Shown here: positions 47,934 through 56,488 of the stretch, in pieces
Position numbering within the stretch: the first letter of the stretch is position 1
Layout: each line of letters begins with the position of its first letter
NCBI GenBank assembly: GCA_041394725.1
Contig: JAWKHR010000028.1
Location: forward strand, 1-64,000
Direction of reading: 5' to 3'
From: JAWKHR01 sp041394725
Lineage (GTDB): Bacteria > Acidobacteriota > Vicinamibacteria > Vicinamibacterales > SCN-69-37
DNA length: 64,000 nucleotides
Translations under genes and position numbers: made by a program
Notes under the pieces: generated by a model
Told to the model about the DNA's origin: nothing
The model's database searches: none
What the model saw: the letters and a program-made list of their open reading frames with translations, nothing else

Positions 47934-48904
47934 CCGCCGCCGAGCGTGTGCAGAACGTGCAGTCGCACGGCTTCACGGAGCGCCAGGCGGCGTTCCTCGT
48001 GACGCTGATGCTGCACAGCGGCGTCTGCATGGGCCGTCACTACTGCACGCATGCTGGAATCGCCTACGGCCAGAAGATGCACGACTTCTTCCGGGGGCTG
48101 CTCGCGCGCAAGTTCGCAACCGTGAGGCACTGCGGGCACAACCGGGCGCGGCTATACCACGTGCACCACCGCCCCCTGTACGACGCCATCGGGGAGCCAG
48201 ACAACCGTCATCGCAAGCCGATGCCCCTTGCCCGCGCGATCGAGCGCGTGATGGTGCTCGATGCCGTCATGGCCGACCGGCGCCGACAGTGGCTCGCGAC
48301 GGAGGAGGAGAAGGTCGCGTACTTCACGCAGGTCCGCCGCGTGGCGGCCGACGCGCTGCCGTCGCTCACGTTCGTCGGCGACGGGAGCACGACCGTCCGG
48401 AGGTTTCACGACAAGCTCCCGATCGGCGTCGCAGCCGGCGAGACCGACGTGTTCCTCTATCTGGTGACACGGCCGTCGCCCATCGAGTTCCGGGCGTTCC
48501 TGGACCGGCACGCCGAGCTCTTCCGGGCCTTGCCCGCGTGGACGCTTCGGCTGCTGTTCCCGGTGCATCTGATCAAGTCGCGGGAGATCTACGCAGCGGC
48601 CTTCCGCGAGCAACTGGCGATGCCGCTGAGGCCGTCCACCCGTGACGAGCTGCGCTGGTACTTCGAGGCGCGGCGTGCGGGGCGAGATGCCAGGGATCCA
48701 CGGTTCGAGCGAGCCGCGAGAGCGTTCAGCGCACCACGGTTCCGCGCGCTCTACAGGGTGTGGCTCGAAGGACATGACGATGTGGTCGACGCCACGGTGT
48801 CGCCGTCGCTCACGGACGCGATCGAGCGGGGCGTTGGCCAGCTCGAATGCACCGTGCTCGCGCATCGATACCGTCATCTCTTTCCCCTGCTGGCTACGGC
48901 ATGA
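47930..48904 (+). CDS. Uncharacterised protein with replication-relaxation-like features
   Basis: 324 aa, GTG start coupled to the previous gene. The N-terminus looks like a winged helix for DNA contact (FTERQAAFLVTLMLHSGVC, ARKFATVRHCGHNRARLYH), the centre like a helical/strand domain (SLTFVGDGSTTVRRFHDKLP). Two Cys/His groups (SGVCMGRHYCTHAG) might bind metal. I do not recognise a family; the pair with the winged-helix gene recalls replication-relaxation accessories of mobile elements. Confidence 0.6.
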   Translation: MTAAERVQNVQSHGFTERQAAFLVTLMLHSGVCMGRHYCTHAGIAYGQKMHDFFRGLLARKFATVRHCGHNRARLYHVHHRPLYDAIGEPDNRHRKPMPLARAIERVMVLDAVMADRRRQWLATEEEKVAYFTQVRRVAADALPSLTFVGDGSTTVRRFHDKLPIGVAAGETDVFLYLVTRPSPIEFRAFLDRHAELFRALPAWTLRLLFPVHLIKSREIYAAAFREQLAMPLRPSTRDELRWYFEARRAGRDARDPRFERAARAFSAPRFRALYRVWLEGHDDVVDATVSPSLTDAIERGVGQLECTVLAHRYRHLFPLLATA

Positions 48905-48915
48905 CGCGGCCGTCA

Positions 48916-48960
48916 GGGGGAAGAGGCACGGGAAGAGAGGCCAGGGGGTTCTCTTCCCCC
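48916..48960. terminator. Hairpin after the T4SS accessory genes
   Basis: GGGGGAAGAG (48916-48925) pairs with CTCTTCCCCC (48951-48960) across a 25-nt loop, beginning 12 bp after the stop at 48904. No run of T follows, so it may act as a pause/processing hairpin rather than a classical terminator. The interval 48905-49364 (460 bp) has no gene I can support; it holds this hairpin and the larger inverted repeat at 49128-49210. Confidence 0.45.
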
Positions 48961-49127
48961 TTCGGCGGCCTCTCTGCCGTCGGGCGCGACGGAAACCGGC
49001 GGGGAGCCACGTGACGCCCCGCCCGCCGTTAGCCGTTGCGCGTGTAGGAGTTGGGCATGATGCGGGGACAGCCGTCGCGCGCACCGGGCGGCGTCTTCCG
49101 CCGCCCGTGGTGGAGGTCGCACTGGTG

Positions 49128-49210
49128 CAGTCGGGGCGTGAGCGACCCCCCTGCCAGGCACCCGGAGGTGGCCCCGGCCTCTGACGAGGGGGTCGCTCAC
49201 GCCCCGACTG
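49128..49210. repeat. 23-bp perfect inverted repeat with 37-nt spacer
   Basis: Arm 49128-49150 is the exact reverse complement of 49188-49210; it starts CAGTCGGGGCGTGAGCGA. The spacer is 49151-49187. It lies in the only large non-coding gap of the conjugation locus, 155 bp before the ribbon-helix-helix-like gene. Candidates are transfer origin, recombination site or remnant element ends. Confidence 0.6.
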
Positions 49211-49364
49211 TGTGTCCAGTCGGTTCCGCATGTTCGTGCCCGCGATGGTGCCGGCCTCCAGCCGCACCGCCGCGCGCATCAAATGGTCGTTCCGGTGTCG
49301 CATGACGTGCAAGCCCGCGGCGATCGTCAGTGTCCATCCCATTTCGGGAAAGGAGTGTCCTCCC

Positions 49365-49688
49365 ATGGCTCTGATCAAGCCTCGTTCGCGCGGCAAACGT
49401 CTGGTCAGGCACCGCACACGGCTCGACCACGAAACGAACGAAACGCTGTACGCCTACGCCCGCTTCATCGGCGAGTCGACCGAGTACGTCCTCAACCAGG
49501 TCATCGACAACCTGCTCGCCAGGGACAAGGAGTTCCAGCAGTGGCGTGCCACGAACCCTGACTCGTGTGCGCCGGCTGCCTCGGGTAACGATCGCCGCAG
49601 GCGACGGGTCAACGGGCGTCCGCCGAGAGCGGTGTCGTCATTCGGTAGTCATCCAACCGCCGCATCAGGAGCGGCGGACGCTCAGTGA
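49365..49688 (+). CDS. Small RHH-like putative DNA-binding protein
   Basis: 107 aa. Arg/Lys-rich head (MALIKPRSRGKRLVRHRTRL), then DHETNETLYAYARFIGESTE and YVLNQVIDNLLARDKEF, consistent with a beta-strand followed by two helices as in RHH proteins; a Ser/Pro/Arg-rich tail follows. AAAGGAG lies 9 nt before the ATG. Immediately upstream of virD4, where RHH relaxosome accessories often map. DNA binding is inferred. Confidence 0.6.
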   Translation: MALIKPRSRGKRLVRHRTRLDHETNETLYAYARFIGESTEYVLNQVIDNLLARDKEFQQWRATNPDSCAPAASGNDRRRRRVNGRPPRAVSSFGSHPTAASGAADAQ

Positions 49689-49701
49689 CGCGGCGGCAAC
49701 C

Positions 49702-51690
49702 ATGCTGCGAACCCTTCTGCACGGTCGTGCCGTTCTGGCCCTGACGGTCGCAGCCGCTGTGGGCATATGGGGCCTGCACGCCTACCCGGTGCAGGTCGAC
49801 GAACCATTCCTCGCGCTCATCGCCGCGCGCAGGCCCCACGTGTTCAACGTCCTGGCCTACGGCTATGCGACGTTGTGGTTCACGACTCCGTACCTGCTGG
49901 CCTCGCTGTTGGCGTCGTTCGTGACGATTGTTGTCTTCCGCACGCGCCCGTCAGCGGCCTACCGCGCGCTGCCGGCGTACCCGGAGCCCAATCGCCAGTC
50001 CGCACCGGTGCTCGTCCTTGGCGAGACGCACGACGCCAGGAAGCCCGGTCGAGCGCCGGAGCCCACATGGCTGACGATCCCGCAGCGGGGGCTCTATACC
50101 GGGATCATGATTGTCGGCGCCGTGGGCACCGGCAAGACATCCGCGTGCATGTATCCGTACGTGGATCAGCTCCTGCGATGGCGTGCCGGCGATCCCGACC
50201 AGAAGATCGGCGGCCTCGTGATGGAGGTGAAGGGCGACTTCTGCCGCCAGGTTCGCGGCATCCTGGCGCGTGCCGGACGTGAAGCGGATTACGTGGAAGT
50301 CGGCCTCAAGAGCGGGGTCTGCTACAACCCGCTGCACAACGACCTCGATCCGTACGCCGTCGCCTACGCGCTGGCCACGCTCGTGAACAACCTGTTCGGG
50401 CGCTCCAAGGAACCCTTCTGGCAGCAGGCGTACACCGATCTCCTGAAGTTCGTGATTGCGCTCAGACGGATCACCGTGGGATACACCACGCTGGCCGAGG
50501 TCTACCGCTACATCATCGACGAGAAGCTGATCGACCAGAACATTCGCTCGTTACAGGCACAGTTCAAGAACCCTGGCGACGTGCTGCTCGTGCGGAGAGA
50601 GGAGCACGAGCTGCACCTGCGACAGAAGCCGTGGACCCTCTGGGTGCGGTTCGACGGCGCGCACATGGCGCACCCGTACGAGGCGGAGTTGGAGACCTTC
50701 CTCGCGGAGCATGGCGTACCGTTCACGTTACGCACGGGCGATGCCGCCATCGCCGCCGACCGGCGGCACCGCCTCGAAGCGATCGAGCGTTGGTACTACA
50801 ACGCCTGGGCGCGGATCGATCCGAAGGTCCGTTCATCGATCGTCGAGGGCGCGGTCGTGTTCCTGTCGCTGTTCGACGAGAATCCCGACGTTCATCGCGC
50901 CTTCTGCCCGGACCGTTCGGCCTACGCGAAGGAGCCGGGGCCGGGCGAGCCGCGCCCGCTGCCGCCGCTCGAGGATCTGCTCGAAAGCGGTCACGTGCTG
51001 GGCCTCAACTTCCCGGTCGCGCTGAACCCGGCGCTGGCGCGTGGCTTGGGCGTTATGCTCAAACTCGATTTCCAGCGGGCGGTTCTGCAGCGCATTCCCG
51101 AGATGGCGCAGCGCCCGGAGCGCTCGTGGCGCGACCTGCTGTTCGTGGCTGATGAGTATCACGCGTTCGCCACCGTCGGCGAGACGGACCCCACCGGCGA
51201 CGAGCGCGCGTTCGCCCTGTCGCGGCAGGCGCGACTGATACCGATCGTGGCGACCCAGAGCCTGAGCTCGCTGCGATCGTCGCTTGGGGGCGACGAGAGC
51301 TGGCGCACACTGGTCCAGTGTTTCCGGACGAAGCTGTTCCTGGCGACGAGCGACGAGTTCACCGCGCGCATGGCCGCGGAGCTGTGCGGGAAGAGCGAGC
51401 ACCTCAAGACGCGGTTCACCCTCGCGGAGGCGGATCAGGGTGCGCACATCTCATGGTTGACCGGCCGCGCGGCGGCACCGAAGCAGACGCTGAGCGCCAG
51501 CAAGAGCTACAGCTTCGAATCGGACTACGTGTTCCCGCCGCGCGTCTTCACCGAGCTCCAGAACGCGCAGGCCGTCGTCCTGCCGTATGATGGCCTCAAT
51601 CCCCTCCCGCCGCAGTTCTGCTACCTGAAGCCGTACTACTTGGACGCGCGGCAGAGCTACTTCGACCATCTCGAGCGAGGCGCGCTGTGA
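49702..51690 (+). CDS. virD4: VirD4/TraG-type coupling protein
   Basis: 662 aa. Two N-terminal helices (LALTVAAAVGIWGL and LLASLLASFVTIVVF), Walker A GAVGTGKTSACMYP at residue about 137-150, and Walker B LLFVADEYHAFA at about 477. IPIVATQSLSSLRSSLGG is the C-terminal coupling-protein motif. It recruits the DNA-protein substrate to the T4SS. Complete. Ends in GTGA overlap with virB11. Confidence 0.93.
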   Translation: MLRTLLHGRAVLALTVAAAVGIWGLHAYPVQVDEPFLALIAARRPHVFNVLAYGYATLWFTTPYLLASLLASFVTIVVFRTRPSAAYRALPAYPEPNRQSAPVLVLGETHDARKPGRAPEPTWLTIPQRGLYTGIMIVGAVGTGKTSACMYPYVDQLLRWRAGDPDQKIGGLVMEVKGDFCRQVRGILARAGREADYVEVGLKSGVCYNPLHNDLDPYAVAYALATLVNNLFGRSKEPFWQQAYTDLLKFVIALRRITVGYTTLAEVYRYIIDEKLIDQNIRSLQAQFKNPGDVLLVRREEHELHLRQKPWTLWVRFDGAHMAHPYEAELETFLAEHGVPFTLRTGDAAIAADRRHRLEAIERWYYNAWARIDPKVRSSIVEGAVVFLSLFDENPDVHRAFCPDRSAYAKEPGPGEPRPLPPLEDLLESGHVLGLNFPVALNPALARGLGVMLKLDFQRAVLQRIPEMAQRPERSWRDLLFVADEYHAFATVGETDPTGDERAFALSRQARLIPIVATQSLSSLRSSLGGDESWRTLVQCFRTKLFLATSDEFTARMAAELCGKSEHLKTRFTLAEADQGAHISWLTGRAAAPKQTLSASKSYSFESDYVFPPRVFTELQNAQAVVLPYDGLNPLPPQFCYLKPYYLDARQSYFDHLERGAL

Positions 51691-52748
51691 GCAGTCTCGA
51701 CCGCATCCTGCCGTTCCTCAGGCCCATCGAAGACCTGCTGGTGGACCCGACTGTCACGGAGGTGATGGTCAACGGCGGGGGGCGCCGGATATTCGTGGAG
51801 CGTGCCGGAACAGTGGAAGCCGTTCCCGATCGAACGCTCGAGGTCCGGAATCTCACCGTCGCCATCAAGAACATCGCGCGGGCCTGCGGCGACGAGATCT
51901 CCGACCACCAGCCGATGCTCGACGCCAGGCTCGAGGACGGCTCGCGCGTCGCGGCGATGTTTCCGCCGTGTTCCGTGGACGGACCAACGCTCACCGTGCG
52001 GAAGTTCACGCATCGATATTCGCTGGACGAGCTCGTGTCGGTTGGGACGCTGACGCCGGAGCTGGCGCAGGCGCTGCGGCGTGCGGTCGCTGACCGACGC
52101 AACATTCTCATCTCCGGCGGAACCGGCACCGGCAAGACGACGCTGCTGAATGCGCTGGCCGCGACGATCCCGGCGAGCGATCGGATCGTGCTGATCGAGG
52201 AGACGTCGGAGATCCTCATCGACAAACCCAACCTGGTCCGGTTCGAGGCGCGCCGCGCGCAGGCGCCGCTCGGCCAGGAAGCACCGCTGCCGGCCGTGAC
52301 GATCTCTGACCTGCTGCGAGCCACGCTTCGCCACCGGCCCGATCGGATTCTCGTCGGCGAGGTGCGTGGTCCGGAGGCGTTCGACTTGCTGCAAGGGCTC
52401 AACACAGGCCATCTCGGGAGCCTCAGCACCATTCACGCGAACTCCGCGGAGCAGGCCCTCACGCGGCTCGCGCACTGCGTGCTCACCGCAAACGTCGGCC
52501 TGCCGCACCGCAGCACACGCGAGGCCATCGCGCTCGCGATACATCTCGTCGTCCACATCGCGCGTCAGGATGGGCGGCGCGCGGTCACTGAAGTCGTTGG
52601 TCTTCGGCGATACGACGTCCAGAACGAGCAGTTCGAGCTGGAGGCGTGGCCGGTCGGCGGTGAGGAACGGAAGGAGGTCTGCAATGAAGGCAAGCGCGCC
52701 CGGGCGGGTGATACCGATCGCGCTGTTCCTGCTGCTGGCTGGTTGTGA
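51687..52748 (+). CDS. virB11: VirB11/TrbB-like secretion ATPase
   Basis: 353 aa. N-terminal domain (LRPIEDLLVDPTVTEVMVNG), Walker A SGGTGTGKTTLL at about 140-151, Asp box LIEETSEI, Walker B-like RHRPDRILVGEVRGPEA and the His box LSTIHANS. Hexameric ATPase energising the T4SS from the inner face. GTG start coupled to virD4. Its last 65 bp overlap the lipoprotein gene in another frame, so the C-terminus after about residue 330 may be read-through extension. Confidence 0.93.
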   Translation: MSSLDRILPFLRPIEDLLVDPTVTEVMVNGGGRRIFVERAGTVEAVPDRTLEVRNLTVAIKNIARACGDEISDHQPMLDARLEDGSRVAAMFPPCSVDGPTLTVRKFTHRYSLDELVSVGTLTPELAQALRRAVADRRNILISGGTGTGKTTLLNALAATIPASDRIVLIEETSEILIDKPNLVRFEARRAQAPLGQEAPLPAVTISDLLRATLRHRPDRILVGEVRGPEAFDLLQGLNTGHLGSLSTIHANSAEQALTRLAHCVLTANVGLPHRSTREAIALAIHLVVHIARQDGRRAVTEVVGLRRYDVQNEQFELEAWPVGGEERKEVCNEGKRARAGDTDRAVPAAGWL

Positions 52749-53166
52749 CGGCCGGTCACCGTCGCCGTCCTCGCCGACGCCGACGTCGTTCCTGACGGGC
52801 ACGTGGACCGGAACGATCACGATTCAGGTCAATCCCGGTGACCCCGATGCGCCGCCGCCGACCACCGGACCGATGACCTGGACGTTCGTCGTCGTCCCGC
52901 AGACGGATCTGCGGACGTTCACGGCGACGATCCGCTCGCAGGATCCCTGGCTGACCATGGAGACGACGGCGTCCAGCGCGCTAACACCGGCGAACACACC
53001 GCCCACGCAGATCAGCACGCAGGGCGAGTACAACTCTCCGCGCGGCTGCCGCGGAACGTTCGCCAGCATCGGCACTGCACAGGCGACCCGCATTGAGGCC
53101 GACTTCAACGGCAGTGACTGCCAGCTCGCCACGTTCTCGGGGACGCTGGTGCTTGCGAAGCGATGA
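52684..53166 (+). CDS. Small lipoprotein, 160 aa
   Basis: A lipobox, LFLLLAGC, at residues 14-21, then a Ser/Pro linker and a beta-rich domain (FLTGTWTGTITIQVNPG, MTWTFVVVPQTDLRTFTATI, CQLATFSGTLVLAKR). AAGGAGG lies 6 nt before the ATG inside virB11. It may act as the VirB7-type lipoprotein or be cargo; the sequence does not distinguish. Function unknown. Confidence 0.72.
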   Translation: MKASAPGRVIPIALFLLLAGCDGRSPSPSSPTPTSFLTGTWTGTITIQVNPGDPDAPPPTTGPMTWTFVVVPQTDLRTFTATIRSQDPWLTMETTASSALTPANTPPTQISTQGEYNSPRGCRGTFASIGTAQATRIEADFNGSDCQLATFSGTLVLAKR

Positions 53167-53173
53167 GGAACGC

Positions 53174-53705
53174 GTGCGGGTCGATCAGGACGCGCCACTT
53201 CGGTTCCTCAGGACGGCGTTCCTGCCGGACGACTGGATCGCCGTGCTCCTGAAGTCGCACGGCACCGGCGAGGTCGTCCACGCGGTTGCCCGGCTTCTTC
53301 AACCACAAGTACAGCCCCGCGCATCTGGTCGAGGTCGGCTACGGCGAAGCGCGGTCGGCGTACGGCGTCCACGACGTTCCGGATGTCCCGACGCTGGCCA
53401 AAGTGTACGAGCCTCTCGCGCCACACCGCGCTCCACGAAGCGGCAGGACGCCGATGATCGAGCGAGCGCGCCGCTACTTGGCGGCCACGCCGCCGGCAAT
53501 TGAGGGACAGCGAGGTGACGTCAGGACGTTCTGTGTGTGCTGCCGACTAATCGATCGGTTCGGACTCACGGAAGACGAGGCGATGCACCTGCTCACCGGG
53601 TGGAACGCTCGATGTCAGCCGCCATGGACGGTTCGCGAGTTGGTTGCCAAAGTGCGGTCAGCCACACGAACTCATCAAGTTGCTCCACAAGACGACAGCA
53701 GTTGA
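53174..53705 (+). pseudogene. Decayed plasmid-type primase (RepB/PriCT-like)
   Basis: Two fragments in different frames. From the GTG at 53174: RVDQDAPLRFLRTAFLPDDW, IAVLLKSHGTGEVVHAVAR, resembling the start of RepB-type primases. From about 53286, in another frame: LPGFFNHKYSPAHLVEV and, after IERARRYLAATPPAIEGQRG, the PriCT-like LIDRFGLTEDEAMHLLTGWN and ARCQPPWTVRELVAKVR. The catalytic middle normally between SHGTGE and LPGFFNHK is missing, implying an internal deletion plus frame change. The C-terminal piece alone could still be translated. Confidence 0.6.
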
Positions 53706-53765
53706 CGTCGGAGGTGCACTTGCGGATCGTCTCGCGCGACGCCCCAGCGGGGTAGATGAAGACAG

Positions 53766-54158
53766 TCAGGCCGACCGTGAGAGTGTGTCGATGATCGGGC
53801 ACTCCGGCACCGTACCGCCGCGGCACTTGGCGGCCGTCTGGGCGAGCGTGCGCTCCATCCGGCGCAGGTCGGCGATCTTGCGGCGGACTTCGTCGAGGTG
53901 CGCGAGCGCCGCGGCTCGCACCTCGCCGCACGTCACGCGGCGGCGATCGACGAGACCCAGCAACGTTCTGAGCTCCTCGATCGTGAACCCCAGTTCGCGA
54001 CCGCGCATGATGAAACGCAGCCGGCCTTCGTGCGCCTCGGCGTACCGCCGATGGCCGCTGGACGATCGCGGCGGATCCGGCATGAGCCCCGTCTGCTCGT
54101 AGTAGCGAATCGTTTCGAGATGACAGCCCGTTCGGCGGGCCAGCTCTCCGCGCCTCAT
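53766..54158 (-). CDS. merR: Mercuric resistance regulator MerR
   Basis: 130 aa. Winged-helix DNA-binding part (MRRGELARRTGCHLETIRYY, EQTGLMPDPPRSSSGHRRY) and a dimer helix. The three Hg(II)-binding Cys are present in RVTCGEV, AAKCRGG and VPECPII. Start ATG at 54158. Divergent from merT across the operator-promoter at 54211-54241; in the apo form it should repress and with Hg activate. Confidence 0.92.
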   Translation of the reverse strand: MRRGELARRTGCHLETIRYYEQTGLMPDPPRSSSGHRRYAEAHEGRLRFIMRGRELGFTIEELRTLLGLVDRRRVTCGEVRAAALAHLDEVRRKIADLRRMERTLAQTAAKCRGGTVPECPIIDTLSRSA

Positions 54159-54210
54159 CGCCCTTCTCCCCCCAATCGGACTCGGTACGGCAGTTTCGGC
54201 CCACCGCCCC

Positions 54211-54241
54211 TTGCACCTGTAGTTCCTACAGGCTTTAGCCT
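54211..54241 (+). promoter_or_regulatory. MerR-type operator-promoter for merT-merP-merA
   Basis: -35 TTGCAC at 54211-54216 and -10 TAGCCT at 54236-54241 are 19 bp apart, the long spacer used by MerR-activated promoters. Between them is the dyad CCTGTAG-TTC-CTACAGG (54216-54232). The -10 ends only 7 bp before the merT ATG, leaving almost no leader. Confidence 0.8.
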
Positions 54242-54248
54242 GACGTAC

Positions 54249-54614
54249 ATGGACACGTCGTCGCAACCCGGGTCGTCGGATCGCCTGCTGGCGGCCGGCG
54301 GGATCGTCGGCGCCCTGGTCGCCTCCTCGTGCTGCGTGCTGCCGCTTGCCCTCGTGACGCTCGGCGTCGGCGGCGCGTGGATGAGCCGGCTGACGGCCCT
54401 CGCGCCCTACAAGTGGTACGTGCTGATCTGCACAACGGTGCTCCTGGGGATCGGGTTCTGGCACACCTACTGGCGGCCAGCGCGGGCGTGCGAGGCAGGC
54501 AGCGTGTGTGCCGTGCCGGCCTCTCGTCGGTTCACGAAGGCGGCGCTCTGGGCGGGCGCTGGCCTGGTGGCGCTCTCGGCGAGCGTCGATCTGTGGGCTC
54601 CGCTCTTCTGGTGA
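54249..54614 (+). CDS. merT: Mercuric transport protein MerT
   Basis: 121 aa with three membrane helices. Vicinal Cys in helix 1 (VASSCCVLPLALVTLG) and a second pair in the loop (ARACEAGSVCAV) are the classic MerT metal relay that moves Hg(II) inward to MerA. The ATG at 54249 lies where transcription should begin, so translation may start on a leaderless message. Followed 10 bp later by merP. Confidence 0.92.
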   Translation: MDTSSQPGSSDRLLAAGGIVGALVASSCCVLPLALVTLGVGGAWMSRLTALAPYKWYVLICTTVLLGIGFWHTYWRPARACEAGSVCAVPASRRFTKAALWAGAGLVALSASVDLWAPLFW

Positions 54615-54624
54615 GGTGAACATC

Positions 54625-54960
54625 ATGAAACGTATTCCCGTGTTCGTGGTCGGAACGGTCGTGGCGCTGGTCGCCGTCGCGGCCTTGTGGACGGATCGAT
54701 CGGCACCGGCGCAGGAGTCCGCGACGCCAACAGTCGCGGCGAATCTGGAGACGAAGGTGTTCCGCGTCGAGCAGATGACGTGCGCGACCTGTCCCATCAC
54801 GGTGAAGACCGCGATGGCCAGCGTCAGGGGCGTCGCAGCGGTCGAAGTGGACTTCGAGTCCAAGACGGCGAGGGTGACCTTCGATCCGGCCGTCGCGACG
54901 CCGGAACAGATTGCCGCAGCCTCGACCAACGCTGGATACCCGGCCTCGCCGGCGTCATAG
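54625..54960 (+). CDS. merP: Periplasmic mercury-binding protein MerP
   Basis: 111 aa. Signal sequence (MKRIPVFVVGTVVALVAVAA) and a single HMA domain with the site QMTCATCPITV and AVEVDFESKTARVTFDP. MerP captures Hg(II) in the periplasm and passes it to MerT. GAGGTGA precedes the ATG. Intact CxxC, in contrast to the relative at 58198. Confidence 0.92.
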   Translation: MKRIPVFVVGTVVALVAVAALWTDRSAPAQESATPTVAANLETKVFRVEQMTCATCPITVKTAMASVRGVAAVEVDFESKTARVTFDPAVATPEQIAAASTNAGYPASPAS

Positions 54961-54967
54961 GCCGGCC

Positions 54968-56389
54968 ATGACAGACGGACAACGGACGCGCATCGACGCG
55001 GACCTCGTGGTCCTCGGCGGGGGATCGGCCGGGTTCGCTGCAGCGATTCGGGCTGCCGAACTGGGCGCGCAGGTCACGCTCGTCGAGGGCGGCACGCTCG
55101 GCGGCACGTGCGTGAACGTCGGCTGTGTGCCGTCGAAAACGCTCATTCGTGCGGCCGAGGCACACCACCGAGCTGGTCGTCACACGTTCGAGGGTGTGCA
55201 GACCTGCGCCCAGACACCAGATCTGGCACGCGTCGTCGCGCAAAAGGATGCACTAGTCGCTGAACTCCGTCAGCAGAAGTACTGGGACGTCTTGGCCGCC
55301 TACCCAGGCATCACCCTTCGCCAGGGCCGCGCAGTGCTGAATGGTGACCTGTCGGTGTCCGTCGATGGCGGCATGGTCAGCGCCCCGCGCGTCATCGTGA
55401 CGACCGGCGCGTCGGCGTGGGCGCCCCCCATTCCCGGACTGGCGGAAGCGGGGTACCTCACCAGCACGGAAGCGTTGAGCCTCACCACGCTGCCCGCGTC
55501 GATGATCGTCATCGGTGGCAGCGCCGTCGGGCTGGAGATCGCGCAGCTCTATGCGCGCCTCGGCACGCGCGTGACGGTCCTCGAGGCGATGTCCACCTTG
55601 GTGCCGGCCGAAGATGCCGACGTCGGCGCCGCCTTGACCGGCTATCTCCAAGCGGAAGGGCTCGATGTCCGAACCGGCGTCTCGGTCGGCGGCGTGACGC
55701 GAAACGACGGCACCTATCGGGTCGAGGCCACGACCGACCTCGGCACGGAGACGTTCGAGGCCGAGCACCTGCTCATCGCGACCGGCCGGCGTGCAAACAC
55801 CCGGGACTTCGGTTTGGAAAGCGCCGGGATCGAGCTGGGCGAGAAGGGCGAGATCCTGGTCAACGAGTACTTGCAGACTGCCCGGCCCGAGGTGTACGCG
55901 GCCGGGGACGTCATCGGCGACCCGATGTTCGTGTACGTCGCGGCCTACGGCGGGACGCTCGCCGCGGAGAACGCGCTTCGGGGCAACGCGCGCCGTTACG
56001 ACCTCTCGGCCCTTCCCCGCGTCACGTTCACGGATCCACAAGTCGCCAGCGTGGGCGTCACGGAGGACGGCGCGCAGCGGGATGGCCTGGATGTGATCGC
56101 GGCGCGCTTGCCGCTGTCGTACGTCCCGCGGGCGCTCGCGGCGCGCGAGACCCGCGGGTTCATCAAGCTGGTCGCCGACCGTACGACGGCGCGCCTCCTC
56201 GGCGCACAGGTCATCGCAGCCGAGGCGGGCGAGATGATTCAAGAACCGACGATGGCGATTCGGCATGGCCTGACCGTGGACGACCTCGCCGCAGCGTTCC
56301 ACCCCTATCTCACGCTATCGGAAGGCATCAAGCTCGCGGCGCAGACATTCACGAAGGACGTGCGGACGCTGTCGTGCTGCGCCGTGTGA
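54968..56389 (+). CDS. merA: Mercuric reductase MerA
   Basis: 473 aa flavin disulfide reductase. FAD-binding GGGSAGFAAAIRAAELGA, redox pair GGTCVNVGCVPSK at residues about 44-56, NAD(P)-binding IGGSAVGLEIAQLYARLG and the C-terminal Cys pair SCCAV that receives Hg(II). It reduces Hg(II) to volatile Hg(0) in the cytoplasm. It has no N-terminal HMA extension, so it belongs to the short form. ATG at 54968, 7 bp after merP. Confidence 0.95.
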   Translation: MTDGQRTRIDADLVVLGGGSAGFAAAIRAAELGAQVTLVEGGTLGGTCVNVGCVPSKTLIRAAEAHHRAGRHTFEGVQTCAQTPDLARVVAQKDALVAELRQQKYWDVLAAYPGITLRQGRAVLNGDLSVSVDGGMVSAPRVIVTTGASAWAPPIPGLAEAGYLTSTEALSLTTLPASMIVIGGSAVGLEIAQLYARLGTRVTVLEAMSTLVPAEDADVGAALTGYLQAEGLDVRTGVSVGGVTRNDGTYRVEATTDLGTETFEAEHLLIATGRRANTRDFGLESAGIELGEKGEILVNEYLQTARPEVYAAGDVIGDPMFVYVAAYGGTLAAENALRGNARRYDLSALPRVTFTDPQVASVGVTEDGAQRDGLDVIAARLPLSYVPRALAARETRGFIKLVADRTTARLLGAQVIAAEAGEMIQEPTMAIRHGLTVDDLAAAFHPYLTLSEGIKLAAQTFTKDVRTLSCCAV

Positions 56390-56407
56390 GGCTCGGATGA
56401 AGGGGTT

Positions 56408-56423
56408 CGACGACCGGTCGTCG
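56408..56423. repeat. 16-bp perfect palindrome after merA
   Basis: CGACGACC-GGTCGTCG, a perfect palindrome 18 bp past the merA stop and 66 bp before the next MerR-type promoter. Could be an operator or part of a termination structure. Confidence 0.4.
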
Positions 56424-56488
56424 GGGTCGGCGCGGCTCCGGGACGATCCGACGACTCTCCTGCCGGCCGGCCTGCCTGCGGCCCGCGC

